Part shown: positions 1 through 9,825 of the stretch, one piece after another
Layout: the number at the start of each line of letters is the position of its first letter
Numbering within the stretch: position 1 is the first letter of the stretch
Position numbers and translations under genes: made by a program
Assembly: GCF_013299185.1 (NCBI RefSeq)
Contig: NZ_JAAFKG010000004.1
Span: forward strand, 62,001 to 126,000
DNA: 64,000 nt
Origin: Microcoleus sp. bin48.metabat.b7b8b9.023
GTDB lineage: Bacteria > Cyanobacteriota > Cyanobacteriia > Cyanobacteriales > Microcoleaceae
Reading direction: 5' to 3'
Notes under the pieces: generated by a model
The model's input: the letters and a program-made list of their open reading frames with translations, nothing else
Told to the model about the DNA's origin: nothing
Database searches by the model: none

Positions 1-1596
1 GTCACCGCAGCAAAACCCGCCTCAATGTGGAGTCCCCTCGCCCAGCCAGTATTTCGCGCCCTCTGGCTAGCATCCGCAGTTTCCAGTATCGGCACCTGGA
101 TGCACGACGTAGGGGCATCCTGGCTGATGACATCCCTCTCCCCCTCGCCGCTGCTAATCGCCATGATGCAAGCAGCATCCAGCTTGCCATTTTTTATGCT
201 AGCGCTACCCGCAGGTGCGATCGCCGATGTAGTCGATCGACGCCGCCTGCTATTATTTACCCAAGGCTGGATGCTTGCCGCCGCCGCACTCCTAGGAATT
301 CTCACCGTTACCAACCTCACAACTCCCTGGATACTCCTAGGATTAACCTTTGCCATCAGCATCGGCAGCGCCATAAATATGCCCGTTTGGCAAGCAATTA
401 CCCCCGAATTAGTTGCCAAAGAACAACTGCCGTCAGCCGTAACATTGACCGGAATTGTCATCAATTTATCGCGATCCGTAGGCCCCGCTTTAGCAGGAAT
501 TATCATCGCATCCGCCGGAACAGGCTTCGTATTTTTGCTGAATGCAGCTTCCTTTATCGGAGTCATTCTAGTCATTTATACGTGGCAGAGAAAGCCCCAA
601 GAAACAGCTTTACCCGCAGAAAGATTTATCGGCGCAATGCAAGCCGGAATTCGCTACGTGCGTTATTCTCCGCCTTTTCAAATAGTGCTAATTCGCTCGG
701 CAGCATACATTTTCTTTGCCAGCGCTTTGTTTGCCATGCTGCCACTTTTGGGCCGCCGAGAATTAGGTTTAGATGCTTTTAGATACGGCATAATTCTCGG
801 TTTTTGGGGAATCGGAGGCTTAGCCGGAGCATTTATTTTGCCCAAAATCCGGCAGCGAATTTCCACTGATTTGTCGGTAGCCGCAGCATCAGCGGTGTTT
901 GGCACAATGATGCTGGTATTGAGTTATGCGCGCAATTTCTATGCTGTGTGTGCGGCCATGCTGGTAGTAGGATTATCGTCTTTGACAGTGATGGTAAGTT
1001 TGAATGTAGCTGCTCAAACAGCCGTTCCTATATGGGTGCGGGCGAGAGCTTTAGCGACATATTTGTTAGTGTTTCAGGGAAGCATGACTTTAGGTAGTTT
1101 ACTGTGGGGAACCATTGCCCAGCAAGCGGGAATTTCTGTTAGTTTACAGATTGCAGGAGTGGGGGCGATCGCGACTACAGCCCTCGCCACTCGCTACCGT
1201 CTCCGATGTGCAGAAAAAATGGATTTAACATCTTCCCTGCACTGGCAGCAACCAGCCCACTCTTTTGAACCATCTCCCAACGACGGCCCGGTATTAATTA
1301 CTTTAGAATACTGCATCGATCCGGCCGATGCAAATAGTTTTAAACAAGTAATGCAGGCACTAAGTCGCACCAGGCGGCGCGACGGGGCGATTCAGTGGGG
1401 ATTGTATCAAGATTTATCCTATCCCAGCCGCTTTGTAGAAACGATAATTGTCGAATCTTGGGCAGAGCACAAACGCCAATTCGAGCGAGTCACAAATGCC
1501 GATCGCGCGATCGAAGAAACCGCCCGTGCTTTTCACATCGGAGACACCCCCCCCAAAGTTTCCCAAATGATTTACGGCAATCCTGACAATAGATAA
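1..1596 (+). CDS. MFS exporter with C-terminal ABM-like domain (5' end probably outside window)
   Basis: Inner-membrane major facilitator protein, probably a drug or siderophore exporter of the MFS_3 (EntS-like) family. About twelve hydrophobic helices fill residues 15-395 counted from the ATG at 25, beginning with the motif FRALWLASAVSSIGTWM that is typical of this family near the N-terminus. A soluble tail (about 415-510) looks like an antibiotic-biosynthesis-monooxygenase (ABM) fold, a known C-terminal extension in this family. The frame is open back to base 1, and as I recall the family usually has 8-15 residues before the WSPL motif, so the true start is probably upstream and I call the gene partial. 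The ATG at 25 is the first in-window start. Substrate unknown. Confidence 0.85.
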   Translation, partial: VTAAKPASMWSPLAQPVFRALWLASAVSSIGTWMHDVGASWLMTSLSPSPLLIAMMQAASSLPFFMLALPAGAIADVVDRRRLLLFTQGWMLAAAALLGILTVTNLTTPWILLGLTFAISIGSAINMPVWQAITPELVAKEQLPSAVTLTGIVINLSRSVGPALAGIIIASAGTGFVFLLNAASFIGVILVIYTWQRKPQETALPAERFIGAMQAGIRYVRYSPPFQIVLIRSAAYIFFASALFAMLPLLGRRELGLDAFRYGIILGFWGIGGLAGAFILPKIRQRISTDLSVAAASAVFGTMMLVLSYARNFYAVCAAMLVVGLSSLTVMVSLNVAAQTAVPIWVRARALATYLLVFQGSMTLGSLLWGTIAQQAGISVSLQIAGVGAIATTALATRYRLRCAEKMDLTSSLHWQQPAHSFEPSPNDGPVLITLEYCIDPADANSFKQVMQALSRTRRRDGAIQWGLYQDLSYPSRFVETIIVESWAEHKRQFERVTNADRAIEETARAFHIGDTPPKVSQMIYGNPDNR

Positions 1597-1612
1597 ATTC
1601 TAGAGACAACAA

Positions 1613-1716
1613 CTGACTAATAACTAATGACTGCTGACTAATCCTAATAAATTCTTCCTTCCGACTGACTAATAACTAATGACTGCTGACTAATCCTAAT
1701 AAATTCTTCCTTCCGA
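1613..1716. repeat. Two tandem copies of a 52-bp unit
   Basis: An identical 52-bp unit (1613-1664 and 1665-1716) sits between the MFS gene and the rhomboid gene. It contains short CTGACTAAT/ACTAATGACT sub-repeats. It looks like replication slippage. I see no promoter or terminator in it. Confidence 0.8.
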
Positions 1717-1783
1717 CAGAAGACTTTTGACCTGCAAATACGATATCGTGTTGCCAATATTTTGATGTCGAGGAAAAAAAACT

Positions 1784-2488
1784 GTGGTTCCCTTACGCGA
1801 TGACAATCCCACCAGTATCACTCCCTACGTCACCTTCGGGCTGATTGCTGCCAACGTATTAGTATTTTTGTACGAACTCAGTTTGGGCGATCGCCAATTA
1901 ACGCAATTTTTCTACTCTTGGGCGGTAGTTCCTTGCCAGTTAAGCAATATGTGTCGGGTGTCTCTGCCTGTTTCGCCATTTCCCGAATGGACGACGCTAA
2001 TTAGCTCGCAATTCCTGCACGCAGGCTTTCTCCACATTGCCGGAAATATGTTATTTTTGTGGATTTTTGGTAACAACGTAGAAGACCGTTTAGGACACAT
2101 AAAATATTTAATATTTTACCTTAGTTGCGGTGTTTTAGCCTCACTAACTCAGTGGTATTTTTCCTCAACATCGGCTATTCCATCCCTGGGCGCTAGCGGC
2201 GCGATCGCAGGTGTGATGGGTGCATACATTCTCAGATATCCCCAAGCCAAAGTTCTTACTTTACTACCTTTGGGCATTTTTATTACTACAGTCAGAGTTC
2301 CCGCTTTCTTGTTTCTAGGATTTTGGTTTGCACAGCAAGCATTGAGCGGTTTGGCTTCCTTGAATGCGCCTGCAAGTGTGGGCATGGAATCGGGGGGAGT
2401 TGCCTATTGGGCCCACGCAGGCGGCTTTGTTTTTGGTGCGATTCTCGGCCCTTTGTTGGGACTTTTTTCTGAGGAAAATCAGATTTAG
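1784..2488 (+). CDS. Rhomboid family intramembrane serine protease
   Basis: Membrane-embedded serine protease that cleaves transmembrane substrates. The 234-aa protein has about six hydrophobic segments. The oxyanion-hole motif HIAGNMLFLW lies near residue 85, the nucleophile is in LGASGAIAGVMG (Ser about 138), and the catalytic His is in WAHAGGFVFG (about 211), so the Ser-His dyad is intact. The start is a GTG at 1784 preceded by a GAGGAA ribosome site at about 1770; no nearer ATG gives the conserved N-terminus. The gene ends in a long inverted repeat shared with the convergent RTX gene. Substrate unknown. Confidence 0.9.
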   Translation: MVPLRDDNPTSITPYVTFGLIAANVLVFLYELSLGDRQLTQFFYSWAVVPCQLSNMCRVSLPVSPFPEWTTLISSQFLHAGFLHIAGNMLFLWIFGNNVEDRLGHIKYLIFYLSCGVLASLTQWYFSSTSAIPSLGASGAIAGVMGAYILRYPQAKVLTLLPLGIFITTVRVPAFLFLGFWFAQQALSGLASLNAPASVGMESGGVAYWAHAGGFVFGAILGPLLGLFSEENQI

Positions 2489-2642
2489 ATAAGACGGCGG
2501 TTGAAACCGCGTCTACACAAACAAAGTCCGCCTCCGCGGACTGAAGAAAATAACATAATTTCAACAGCCCGCTGTTCTGGTCTTCAACCCGCGGAGGCGG
2601 GTTTTGTTTGTATAGGCGCGGTTTCAACCGCCCAGTCTTCTG
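2489..2642. repeat. Long imperfect inverted repeat between convergent genes
   Basis: Left arm about 2489-2544 and right arm about 2582-2642 pair over roughly 57 bp with few mismatches. Both arms contain the core GGCGGTTGAAACCGCG or its complement and a second nested palindrome CCGCCTCCGCGG. It lies between the stop codons of the rhomboid gene and the RTX gene and could act as a bidirectional terminator. The GGCGGTTTCAACCGCC core recurs at about 9484-9499, so this is a dispersed repeat family. Confidence 0.75.
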
Positions 2643-2662
2643 CGCTTTTTTGCGATCTATTC

Positions 2663-5600
2663 CTAGATAAACGTGAAGTCAAATCCTGAAAGAGAAGTAA
2701 CTCCTGTTACACCATTTAACTTCGCCAAAATGCGAGAATCGTTGCCGGCGAGGTTGTTGCCATTGCCGTCATAAATGATGTATGTATTGCCGCCGGAATC
2801 GTAGGCAAACAAGAATGCACTTCCTCCTAGAATATTTGCAGAAACAGTTGTCTGCACGTTCAGTATAACTAGAGTGCCACTATTGAGATTTGGGAATCCG
2901 GGGGCAAAGTTAAACTGATCGGCGATCGGCACACCCAGACCGGTAAAGTCAGTAATCACATCGTATCCGCCTGCGGCGATCGCAGCATTGATGGCCGCCG
3001 AAGAAGCTGCATCAAAGGCTATGCCACCATCCGCAGGACTGGTATAGCGGAATTGATTGCTGCCGCCGCCGCCCGTTACGGTATCTGCACCCAGGCCGCC
3101 TACGAGCACGTCGTTATCCAAGCCGCCGTTTATCGTATCGTTGCCGCCTTGGCCGTCAACTGTATCTGCCCCTGCAAAACCGTTCAAATTGTCCGGCAAA
3201 GAGCCACCAACCAACCTGTTAGGCCCGCTATCCGCCGGCAAGATTGAAACGGCGATCGTACCTGTGCCCGGAATTGTCCCGAATCCGTCGCTGACGCTGT
3301 AGGTAAAAGTAGTTGTACCCGCTACGTTGCCGGGGATGAACTGCACCTGAGTTCCGAGATTCACAGCTATGCCCAGTTTTGGCGTGCCGACATTGATAAT
3401 GCTGAGTGGCCCTTTTTGTGGGCTGGAATCGTTGGCGAGTACGTCGATGAACGTCGGTAGCAGATTATTCGTATTCGTAAATACGATGCCATCATCGCCA
3501 AGCACCGGCGGCAGGCTAGTCGGAAGGGTTGACGATGTATTGAAAGAGTTGATGTTAATCGCGACTGAGGCTGCTGCGGTGCCACCTTGATCGTCCGCTA
3601 CGCTGTAGCTGAAGGAACCGGCTGACCCGATTACATCAGTTTTAGGTTGGAATTGCAGGCCGAGTAATTCCTGAACTGTTAATTTTTGGTTCAGGGCGAT
3701 CGGAGTTGTACCGACAAGCACTTGACCGAAATTCGGATTGGGCACTCCGATTACTCCGATCGACAATGGCTGGCCCTCTGGATCCGTGGGCTGGGAAATG
3801 CTTAGAGACAGCGGCGAATTTTGCAAAGCTGTCAGCGTTTTACCAGTTTCGACGATCGGCAGTTCGTTAGGAGTTGGAGTGGTAAAACTCGGCGGAACTG
3901 GCCCCCCACCAAAAGGCGGAGGAGTTGGGGTTGTCGCAGTTGGAGTCGGGACTATAGAAGGACTCGGACTCGGAGTTGTCCCCGGTGATGGACTCGGACT
4001 CGGAATCTGTGTCGGCAATGTCCCCGGTGATGGAGTTGGACTCGGAGTTGTCCCCGGTGATGGAGTTGGACTCGGAGTTGGAGTCGTCGGAGTTGGAGTC
4101 GTCGGAGTTGGAGTCGTCGGAGTTGGAGTCGTCGGAGTCGGAGTCGTCGGAGTTGGAGTCGTCGGAGTCGGAGTCGTCGGAGTTGGAGTCGTCGGAGTCG
4201 GAGTCGTCGGAGTTGGAGTCGTCGGAGTTGGAGTCGGTGGCGGTGTCGTAACAGGTTTTGTCCCCGTTGAGGGTGTGGGAGAAGGACTTGTCCCCGTCGG
4301 TGTCGGAGAAGGACTTGTCCCCGTCGGTGTCGGAGAAGGACTTGTCCCCGTCGGTGTCGGAGAAGGACTTGTCCCCGTCGGCGTTGGAGAAGGACTTGTC
4401 CCCCTCGGTGTTGGAGAAACACTTGTTCCCTGAATAGTAAAGGGATTATCTTCTACGCGCGGTATTCGAGCCGTAGTGAACCTAGATTCATCTAGCGAAC
4501 CAGGTCGCACATCAACCAACACCGCCAAAAATTCGCCAGTTTGCTTGTCCTGAATAATCGTGTTGCTAGAATTCGAGCCTTGACCCTGGAAGATGTTTAA
4601 CTGTGTAAAGTTCAGACCTCCAGCCAAGCCGATCGAATCTCCTGCCTTAAAATCTCTGATTAAATCAGCATCACCGATCTCGCGGCCGCCAGTAGTCAGA
4701 AACCCGCTACTAGAAACCGACGTACCCACCCTACCGAGAACAAAGATATCCGAACCCTCGCCTCCTGTCAGAGTATCAGACCCGCGATCGCCCGTCAGAA
4801 TATCATCCCCAGCATCTCCAGACAGAGCATCATTGCCATCTCCTCCAAATAGCAGGTCATCACCCTCGCCACCCTCACCAGTATCGTTACCAACACCGCC
4901 GCTGATGACATCCCCGCCGTCTGCGCCCAAAAGAATATCATTGCCCGCAGCGCCTATCAGGCAGTCATTGCCCGTGTCGCCAAAAACAGTGTCACTGCCC
5001 TTGTCGCCAAAAATCAGATCGTCTTCGGCACCTCCGCGCAGACAGTCATTGCCTTTACCGCCATACAGCGTATCGTTGCCTTCAGAGCCCAAGACAACAT
5101 CGTTCCCCTGGTCGCCAAAAACAGTATCGTTGCCCTGGTCGCCAGAAACCAAGTCATCGCCTTTGCCGCCCCGCACGCTGTCATTACTGCGCCCGCCTTC
5201 AACGATATCTTTACCAGCGCCACCATTGAGATAATCGTTACCGTCTTCGCCCCTGATGATATCGTCCCCGTCCCGACCCAGAACCGTGTCGTCCCCGTCG
5301 CGCGCGGAAATCGTGTCGTTGAACAAGCTGCCGATTAAATAGTTATTCCCGTCATTGGCGACAACTACACCATCGACAAACAGCGGCTGTGGGGGAGGCG
5401 TGGGTACAGTCGGAGTTGGTCGAGGCACCGGTACGATCGAAATCCCCGGGCCTGTCCCCATCGTTGTCGGGGAAGTCCCCGTTGTTGTACTTGGAGAAGT
5501 CCCCGTCGTTGTGGTTGGAGAAGTCCCCGTCCCACTCATTATCGGAGAAGTTCCCGTTCCCGTCGTGGTTGGAGAAGTCCCCGTCGTTGTACTTGGAGAA

Positions 5601-5719
5601 GTCCCCGTTCCCGTCGTACTTGGAGAAGTCCCCGTCCCCGACGACGGCGTAGGAGAAGTCCCCGGCGACGGCGTAGGAGTGGTCTCCGGTATGATAATTA
5701 CTGGTACTGCACTGGGCAT
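2663..5719 (-). CDS. RTX calcium-binding repeat protein with Pro/Thr-rich linkers (second of pair)
   Basis: Predicted secreted or surface protein of 1018 aa. The N-terminus MPSAVPVIII is followed by a Pro/Thr/Ser-rich stretch, then a block of glycine/aspartate nonapeptides (GGxGxDxxx type, about residues 120-340) that fold as calcium-binding beta-rolls. Next come a very long Pro-Thr linker (about 430-620) built from 5-aa and 9-aa repeats, cadherin/VCBS-like beta domains (about 640-830), a short second RTX block (about 840-890) and a C-terminus ending in DFTFI. There is no Sec signal peptide. RTX proteins are normally type I secretion substrates with a C-terminal signal, but no transporter gene is nearby. 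An AAGGAG site precedes the ATG, 34 bp after the stop of the upstream paralogue, so the two are probably co-transcribed. Adhesin or sheath role is inference. Confidence 0.85.
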   Translation of the reverse strand: MPSAVPVIIIPETTPTPSPGTSPTPSSGTGTSPSTTGTGTSPSTTTGTSPTTTGTGTSPIMSGTGTSPTTTTGTSPSTTTGTSPTTMGTGPGISIVPVPRPTPTVPTPPPQPLFVDGVVVANDGNNYLIGSLFNDTISARDGDDTVLGRDGDDIIRGEDGNDYLNGGAGKDIVEGGRSNDSVRGGKGDDLVSGDQGNDTVFGDQGNDVVLGSEGNDTLYGGKGNDCLRGGAEDDLIFGDKGSDTVFGDTGNDCLIGAAGNDILLGADGGDVISGGVGNDTGEGGEGDDLLFGGDGNDALSGDAGDDILTGDRGSDTLTGGEGSDIFVLGRVGTSVSSSGFLTTGGREIGDADLIRDFKAGDSIGLAGGLNFTQLNIFQGQGSNSSNTIIQDKQTGEFLAVLVDVRPGSLDESRFTTARIPRVEDNPFTIQGTSVSPTPRGTSPSPTPTGTSPSPTPTGTSPSPTPTGTSPSPTPTGTSPSPTPSTGTKPVTTPPPTPTPTTPTPTTPTPTTPTPTTPTPTTPTPTTPTPTTPTPTTPTPTTPTPTTPTPSPTPSPGTTPSPTPSPGTLPTQIPSPSPSPGTTPSPSPSIVPTPTATTPTPPPFGGGPVPPSFTTPTPNELPIVETGKTLTALQNSPLSLSISQPTDPEGQPLSIGVIGVPNPNFGQVLVGTTPIALNQKLTVQELLGLQFQPKTDVIGSAGSFSYSVADDQGGTAAASVAININSFNTSSTLPTSLPPVLGDDGIVFTNTNNLLPTFIDVLANDSSPQKGPLSIINVGTPKLGIAVNLGTQVQFIPGNVAGTTTFTYSVSDGFGTIPGTGTIAVSILPADSGPNRLVGGSLPDNLNGFAGADTVDGQGGNDTINGGLDNDVLVGGLGADTVTGGGGSNQFRYTSPADGGIAFDAASSAAINAAIAAGGYDVITDFTGLGVPIADQFNFAPGFPNLNSGTLVILNVQTTVSANILGGSAFLFAYDSGGNTYIIYDGNGNNLAGNDSRILAKLNGVTGVTSLSGFDFTFI
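4079..4425. repeat. Coding minisatellites in the RTX linker
   Basis: About ten copies of a 15-bp unit (encoding PTTPT, roughly 4079-4235) are followed by about six copies of a 27-bp unit (encoding TGTSPSPTP, roughly 4267-4425). Copies are nearly identical and in frame, so their number can change without breaking the gene. A comparable array lies at about 5460-5660. Confidence 0.8.
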
Positions 5720-5753
5720 TTTTCGGACTCCTTGCGACGCTACTCAAAAACGA

Positions 5754-8700
5754 TTAGATAAACTTAAAGTCAGAGGCAGTAATGACGGTGCTAAGAGCTC
5801 CCGGCACTGTAGGAATAGAATTCAACACTGCCAAATCGAAAGCTGGAAGACTGTCGTCTGCCACATTCGGGTCAAAGCCGAGAACATACTGGTTAAAAGT
5901 ATTGTTCAGGTACACGAAGAAAGCTCCTGTTTTGCTCGAACCGTTTTGATTCTTCAACACTGCATTGATTGCTTGAGCGTTGTCAAATTTAGATTCAAAC
6001 AAAATCACTTCTTGCTTGCTGATGTTGTCGCCGCCACTGCCGATATTCCTGACGATAAAACTGGTGAAATCGTTAGTAGTTCCCGAGTTGGTTAAACCTG
6101 CGAAATTTGACGACCTGAACAAGAATCTGTCGGTGCCGGTGCCGTTAGCATTAAAGTCAGTAATGATATCTACACCTTCACTCGGAGTTTCGTAGTAGAA
6201 GAAATCATTACCAGCATCGCCGGTGAGCAAGTCAGAACCGTTCCCGCCGCCCAAAATATCATTGCCCGCACCGCCGGAAAGCGAGTCATTGTCATCGCCA
6301 CCCAATACCAAGTCGTTGCCGAAGGCGCCGCTGAGACAGTCGCTACCGGCGCCGCCGTCTACAGTGTCGTCGCCCGCTTCGCCCAACAGGGAGTCGCCGC
6401 CGCCCTCGCCTAATATGTAGTCGTTGCCCGCACCTCCGAGTCCGGTGTCGCTGCCTTCTCCACCTAAAATGGTGTCTTCGCTATCGCCGCCGGAGATCGA
6501 ATCGTTATTGATACCGCCATCGAGCAAGTCTCTGCCGATGCTGCCGTCGAGGATGTCGTCGCCGGCACCGCCCTCGATCGAGTCGTCGCCAATTCCACCG
6601 AATAATGTATCGGTGCCGGAGCCTCCCAGTATCGAGTCCTCGCCGGCTTCTCCCAATATCGAATCATTCCCAGCGCCGCCGTCAATGGTGTCGCCGTTGT
6701 CACCGCCCGAGATGATGTCATTGTCATTGCCGCCGAACATCAGGTCGTTGCCCAGTCCGCCGGTTAGCGAATCTATGCCATCTTCGCCATTGACAGTGTC
6801 GTTACCCAGTCCGCCGTCGAGGTTGTCGTTGCCGATCGAGCCCAGCAGCGAGTCATTGCCTGCATCACCGAATGCAAAGTCGTCGCCGCCCCTGCCGTCG
6901 ATGATGTCGTCCCCGGCACCGCCTGAGATGGTATCGTTGCCTGCCCCGCCGATGATGTAGTCGCTGAGGTTGCTGCCTGTAAAGCTGCTGGCAGGAAGTG
7001 CGGTGCGATCGACAATATTATCTACCACCGTAATGCTGAACGATGCCGGCCCGATCTTTGAAGACCCGTCGGAGGCTGTAAAGGTGAAACTGTCGCTGCC
7101 ACCTCCTGCTAGCAAGTTGTATTTGACGATGTTGTTGTTGACATCGTCTTGGGTAAATTTGCCGCCCACGTTGAGAAATGTGGTGCCCCTTTGCACAAAA
7201 CCTCTGGTAGCGTCGGGGGCTTTAGTAATCGTGTAAACAATTTCCGATGGAGGGTTGTCGGGATCTGTCACCAACAAATCGGCGGCGGTGATTGTCTGAG
7301 TCGGAGCACTTTTGGCAACTACCACACCGTCGTTAATAACTAGCTGTGGAGGGTTGCTGACGTTGATAGTTACTGTCGCTTGAGCCGTGCCGCGGTTGCC
7401 GTCTGAGATCGAGTAGCTGAAGCTGTCAGAACCAGAGAAGCCAGCATTGGGGGTGTATTTGAAGTCGCCACCGCCCAAGGGAGTCAGAGTTCCTTTGGCT
7501 GTTGGGGTAAAAGTCGTAACCGTCAAAGGGTTCTTGTCTGCATCGGTATCGTTCAACAGAACGTTGAAACTCAGAGTTTGACCTGAAACCGTAGTGAAGT
7601 TGTCGTTAACTGCGACTGGAAGCTGATTGACAGGTGTCGGACTCGGACTTCCTGTCGGCGTCGGACTTGCTGTTGGTGTCGGGCTTCCTGTCGGCGTCGG
7701 CGTTGGACTCGGACTTGCCGTCGGCGTGGGGAAGATTGGCCTCGGACTCGGCGTCGGAGTGTCTGTGGGAGTCGGAGTGTCTGTGGGTGTGGGAGTCGGC
7801 GTCGGACTCGGAGTTGGTGTGGGAGTCGGACTTGCCGTCGGTGTGGGAGTCGGCGTCGGACTCGGAGTCGGCGTGGGAGCCGGCAGTGGGGTGGCGCTAC
7901 CTGGAACTACGGGGGCAATTACAAATGAGCTGCGTCCCAGGGTTCTGCTGTCTACTCCGGGCAATACTGCTAAAAAGTCGCCGCTGACGCCGTTGCGAAT
8001 AATGGTGCTGCCGGCTTTGCTGTCGGTGCTTTGGAAGATTACCAAATCTTCAAACTTGAGGTCGCCGCTCAGCCCGATCGCATCTTCACCTTGGCGAAAG
8101 TCTGTGAAAATATCAGCATCGGCGATATCCGGGCCGCCTGTGGTGAGAAATGCTGGGTTAGTGCCGTTGCTGCTGCTGCCACCGGGGGTACTGAAGGTAC
8201 CGATCACGAAGACATCTCTGCCTTCGCCTCCTGCTACTATGTCTTTGCCTGCTTCGCCCCAAAGAATATCGTTGCCAGCACCACCGTCCACGATATCGTC
8301 CCCAGCACCGCCGAACACGATATCGTCGCCGTCACCTGCAAAAATTGTGTCCGCGCCGCCATTGCCGTAGAGCCAGTCGCCTCCTTCGTTGCCAAATAGC
8401 AAGTCTTCGCCTTCGCCACCGAAGAGCGAGTCATTACCTTGATCGCCCCAGAGAACGTCATCGCCGCGATCGCCCAAAAAGCTGTCGTCGCCCAACCCAC
8501 CGCGCAAGCTGTCGGTGCCTTTGCCGCCGTAGGCTGTATCTTTGCCTTCACCTCCAATTACCGTATCGTTGCCGTCATTGCCGTACAACAAATCGGGGTT
8601 ATTTCCCCCGTCGAGGGAATCGCCCCCTTTGCCTCCGTACAAGGTATCGAGTCCTGAACCGCCGTCGAGCACGTCGTTGCCGGGGCCGCCAAACAATACG

Positions 8701-9065
8701 TCCTCATCATCGTTACCAAATAGTAAATCGTCGCCGGCCGATCCTTGCAGGTTGTCATTGCCTTGCAGCCCGGAAATCACGTCGGGGCCGGGACTCCCAA
8801 CTAACGAGTCGTTGGTTTCTGTTCCCCGAAGTACGCCCCCAATGATTGAGGGTACGGTACCTTTTCCTCCGCCCAATGTGTCGTCTATGCCGCCAAATGT
8901 GTCGTCAGAGGGAGTTGGCGTCCGGGTTGGTGTCGGCGACGTTGGCGTTGGCGTCGTTGGCGTTGGCGTCGTTGGCGTTGGCGTCGTTGGTGTTGGCGTC
9001 GTTGGCGTTGGCGTCGTTGGCGTTGGCGTTGGCTCAACTATAATAATTGGTACTGCACTGGGCAT
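5754..9065 (-). CDS. RTX calcium-binding repeat protein with cadherin-like domains (first of pair)
   Basis: Protein of 1103 aa, paralogous to the gene just downstream: same start MPSAVPIII and same kind of end (SDFKFI). Order of parts: Pro-Thr repeat (residues 10-55), RTX nonapeptide block (about 90-290), a beta region with a DxFxDFRQGED signature, Pro-Thr linker (about 395-480), two cadherin/Big-like domains (about 480-690; [10 protein letters not shown] then [20 protein letters not shown]), a second long RTX block (about 700-960) and a C-terminal beta domain. It has no signal peptide and so is a likely type I secretion substrate. The ribosome site AAGGAGCC lies just before the ATG at 9065. 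Role in adhesion, gliding or sheath is inferred from domain type only. Confidence 0.87.
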   Translation of the reverse strand: MPSAVPIIIVEPTPTPTTPTPTTPTPTTPTPTTPTPTTPTPTSPTPTRTPTPSDDTFGGIDDTLGGGKGTVPSIIGGVLRGTETNDSLVGSPGPDVISGLQGNDNLQGSAGDDLLFGNDDEDVLFGGPGNDVLDGGSGLDTLYGGKGGDSLDGGNNPDLLYGNDGNDTVIGGEGKDTAYGGKGTDSLRGGLGDDSFLGDRGDDVLWGDQGNDSLFGGEGEDLLFGNEGGDWLYGNGGADTIFAGDGDDIVFGGAGDDIVDGGAGNDILWGEAGKDIVAGGEGRDVFVIGTFSTPGGSSSNGTNPAFLTTGGPDIADADIFTDFRQGEDAIGLSGDLKFEDLVIFQSTDSKAGSTIIRNGVSGDFLAVLPGVDSRTLGRSSFVIAPVVPGSATPLPAPTPTPSPTPTPTPTASPTPTPTPSPTPTPTPTDTPTPTDTPTPSPRPIFPTPTASPSPTPTPTGSPTPTASPTPTGSPSPTPVNQLPVAVNDNFTTVSGQTLSFNVLLNDTDADKNPLTVTTFTPTAKGTLTPLGGGDFKYTPNAGFSGSDSFSYSISDGNRGTAQATVTINVSNPPQLVINDGVVVAKSAPTQTITAADLLVTDPDNPPSEIVYTITKAPDATRGFVQRGTTFLNVGGKFTQDDVNNNIVKYNLLAGGGSDSFTFTASDGSSKIGPASFSITVVDNIVDRTALPASSFTGSNLSDYIIGGAGNDTISGGAGDDIIDGRGGDDFAFGDAGNDSLLGSIGNDNLDGGLGNDTVNGEDGIDSLTGGLGNDLMFGGNDNDIISGGDNGDTIDGGAGNDSILGEAGEDSILGGSGTDTLFGGIGDDSIEGGAGDDILDGSIGRDLLDGGINNDSISGGDSEDTILGGEGSDTGLGGAGNDYILGEGGGDSLLGEAGDDTVDGGAGSDCLSGAFGNDLVLGGDDNDSLSGGAGNDILGGGNGSDLLTGDAGNDFFYYETPSEGVDIITDFNANGTGTDRFLFRSSNFAGLTNSGTTNDFTSFIVRNIGSGGDNISKQEVILFESKFDNAQAINAVLKNQNGSSKTGAFFVYLNNTFNQYVLGFDPNVADDSLPAFDLAVLNSIPTVPGALSTVITASDFKFI

Positions 9066-9797
9066 TATTTTGGCTCCTTATCAACAACGATCCCGATTAA
9101 CTTTAAGAACTGATTAGTATCAGCTTGTTGCCACAAATCTGGCTTAAAATTGATTAATAATCTCGCTCATTTCTAGCATACTAAATCAAAATTGCAAGGG
9201 CTATAGATATTTTTTAACTCTGATATATTTCGAGCTAAAAATATTAATGATTGCACGTTTTGATACCTGTTTTGGGTACACTTTTATCTCCCCCAATTTC
9301 CCTCGAATCTAGAAGTCAGGCTGCGAGTAAAGCCCGAGTATCTATCCAGAGGTAGAAAAAATGAAAATCTTGGCATTCATAATTTTCTTTCCTCCTGCTT
9401 GTTGCCCAATGGCTTAGGGTGACTGTTGACCGAAGGACGAGCCCGCCGGGCCCCTGGATGCGAGACACGGGGATAAGTCGGCGGCGGTTTCAACCGCCTA
9501 AGCGTATTTGTGATAAAATGGAGCAGTAAGTAAGAATAACCATCTACGTGTTGAGACATCCTAGTTCTGAGAAATCCAGGCAACGGACATATCCGACTTC
9601 GCTTCGGAACAGTTAAAGGGCAAATAATGGCAGGTTGTTGAGCGTACCGTATCTTTGGCATTAGTGATGGACTCCGAAAGCATAAAAAAGCTAAAAGTAT
9701 ACGCAAAGCTTGGATTTATTTAAGCTGAGCGGGTAGAGGCGCCTTGATTTCCACGAGTGAAAGTTCGTATCAGGACTCTTCAAGAATCCCCGTCCCT
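9066..9797. other. Gene-free stretch upstream of the RTX pair; holds an IS remnant
   Basis: Bases 9066-9300 are AT-rich and should hold the promoter of the RTX transcription unit. A dispersed GGCGGTTTCAACCGCC palindrome lies at about 9484-9499. The last 130 bases belong to a decayed IS200/IS605-type element (listed separately). I see no credible gene; short frames here lack ribosome sites. Confidence 0.6.
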
Positions 9798-9825
9798 TTA
9801 GGGCTGGGGAGTATCAAAAGAAACA
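9640..9825 (+). mobile_element. Remnant of an IS200/IS605-type element (tnpB tail and right-end hairpin)
   Basis: In the + frame the stretch from about 9735 reads AGRGALISTSESSYQDSS and so on to the hairpin at about 9787-9808. That is the kind of tail seen at the C-terminus of cyanobacterial TnpB proteins. The hairpin (CCCCGTCCCTTTAGGGCTGGGG) matches in kind the right ends of the intact elements in this window. Body and left end are gone. The element overlaps the 3' end of the minus-strand gene at 9798. Confidence 0.5.

Noticed and set aside
3738-5234. Long open frames on the + strand opposite the RTX gene
   Set aside because: They are mirror images of Pro/Thr and Gly/Asp repeat codons, have no ribosome sites and consist only of low-complexity sequence.
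9377-9706. 109-codon frame on the minus strand
   Set aside because: No ribosome site or recognisable domain; it crosses a dispersed palindrome and the start of an IS remnant.
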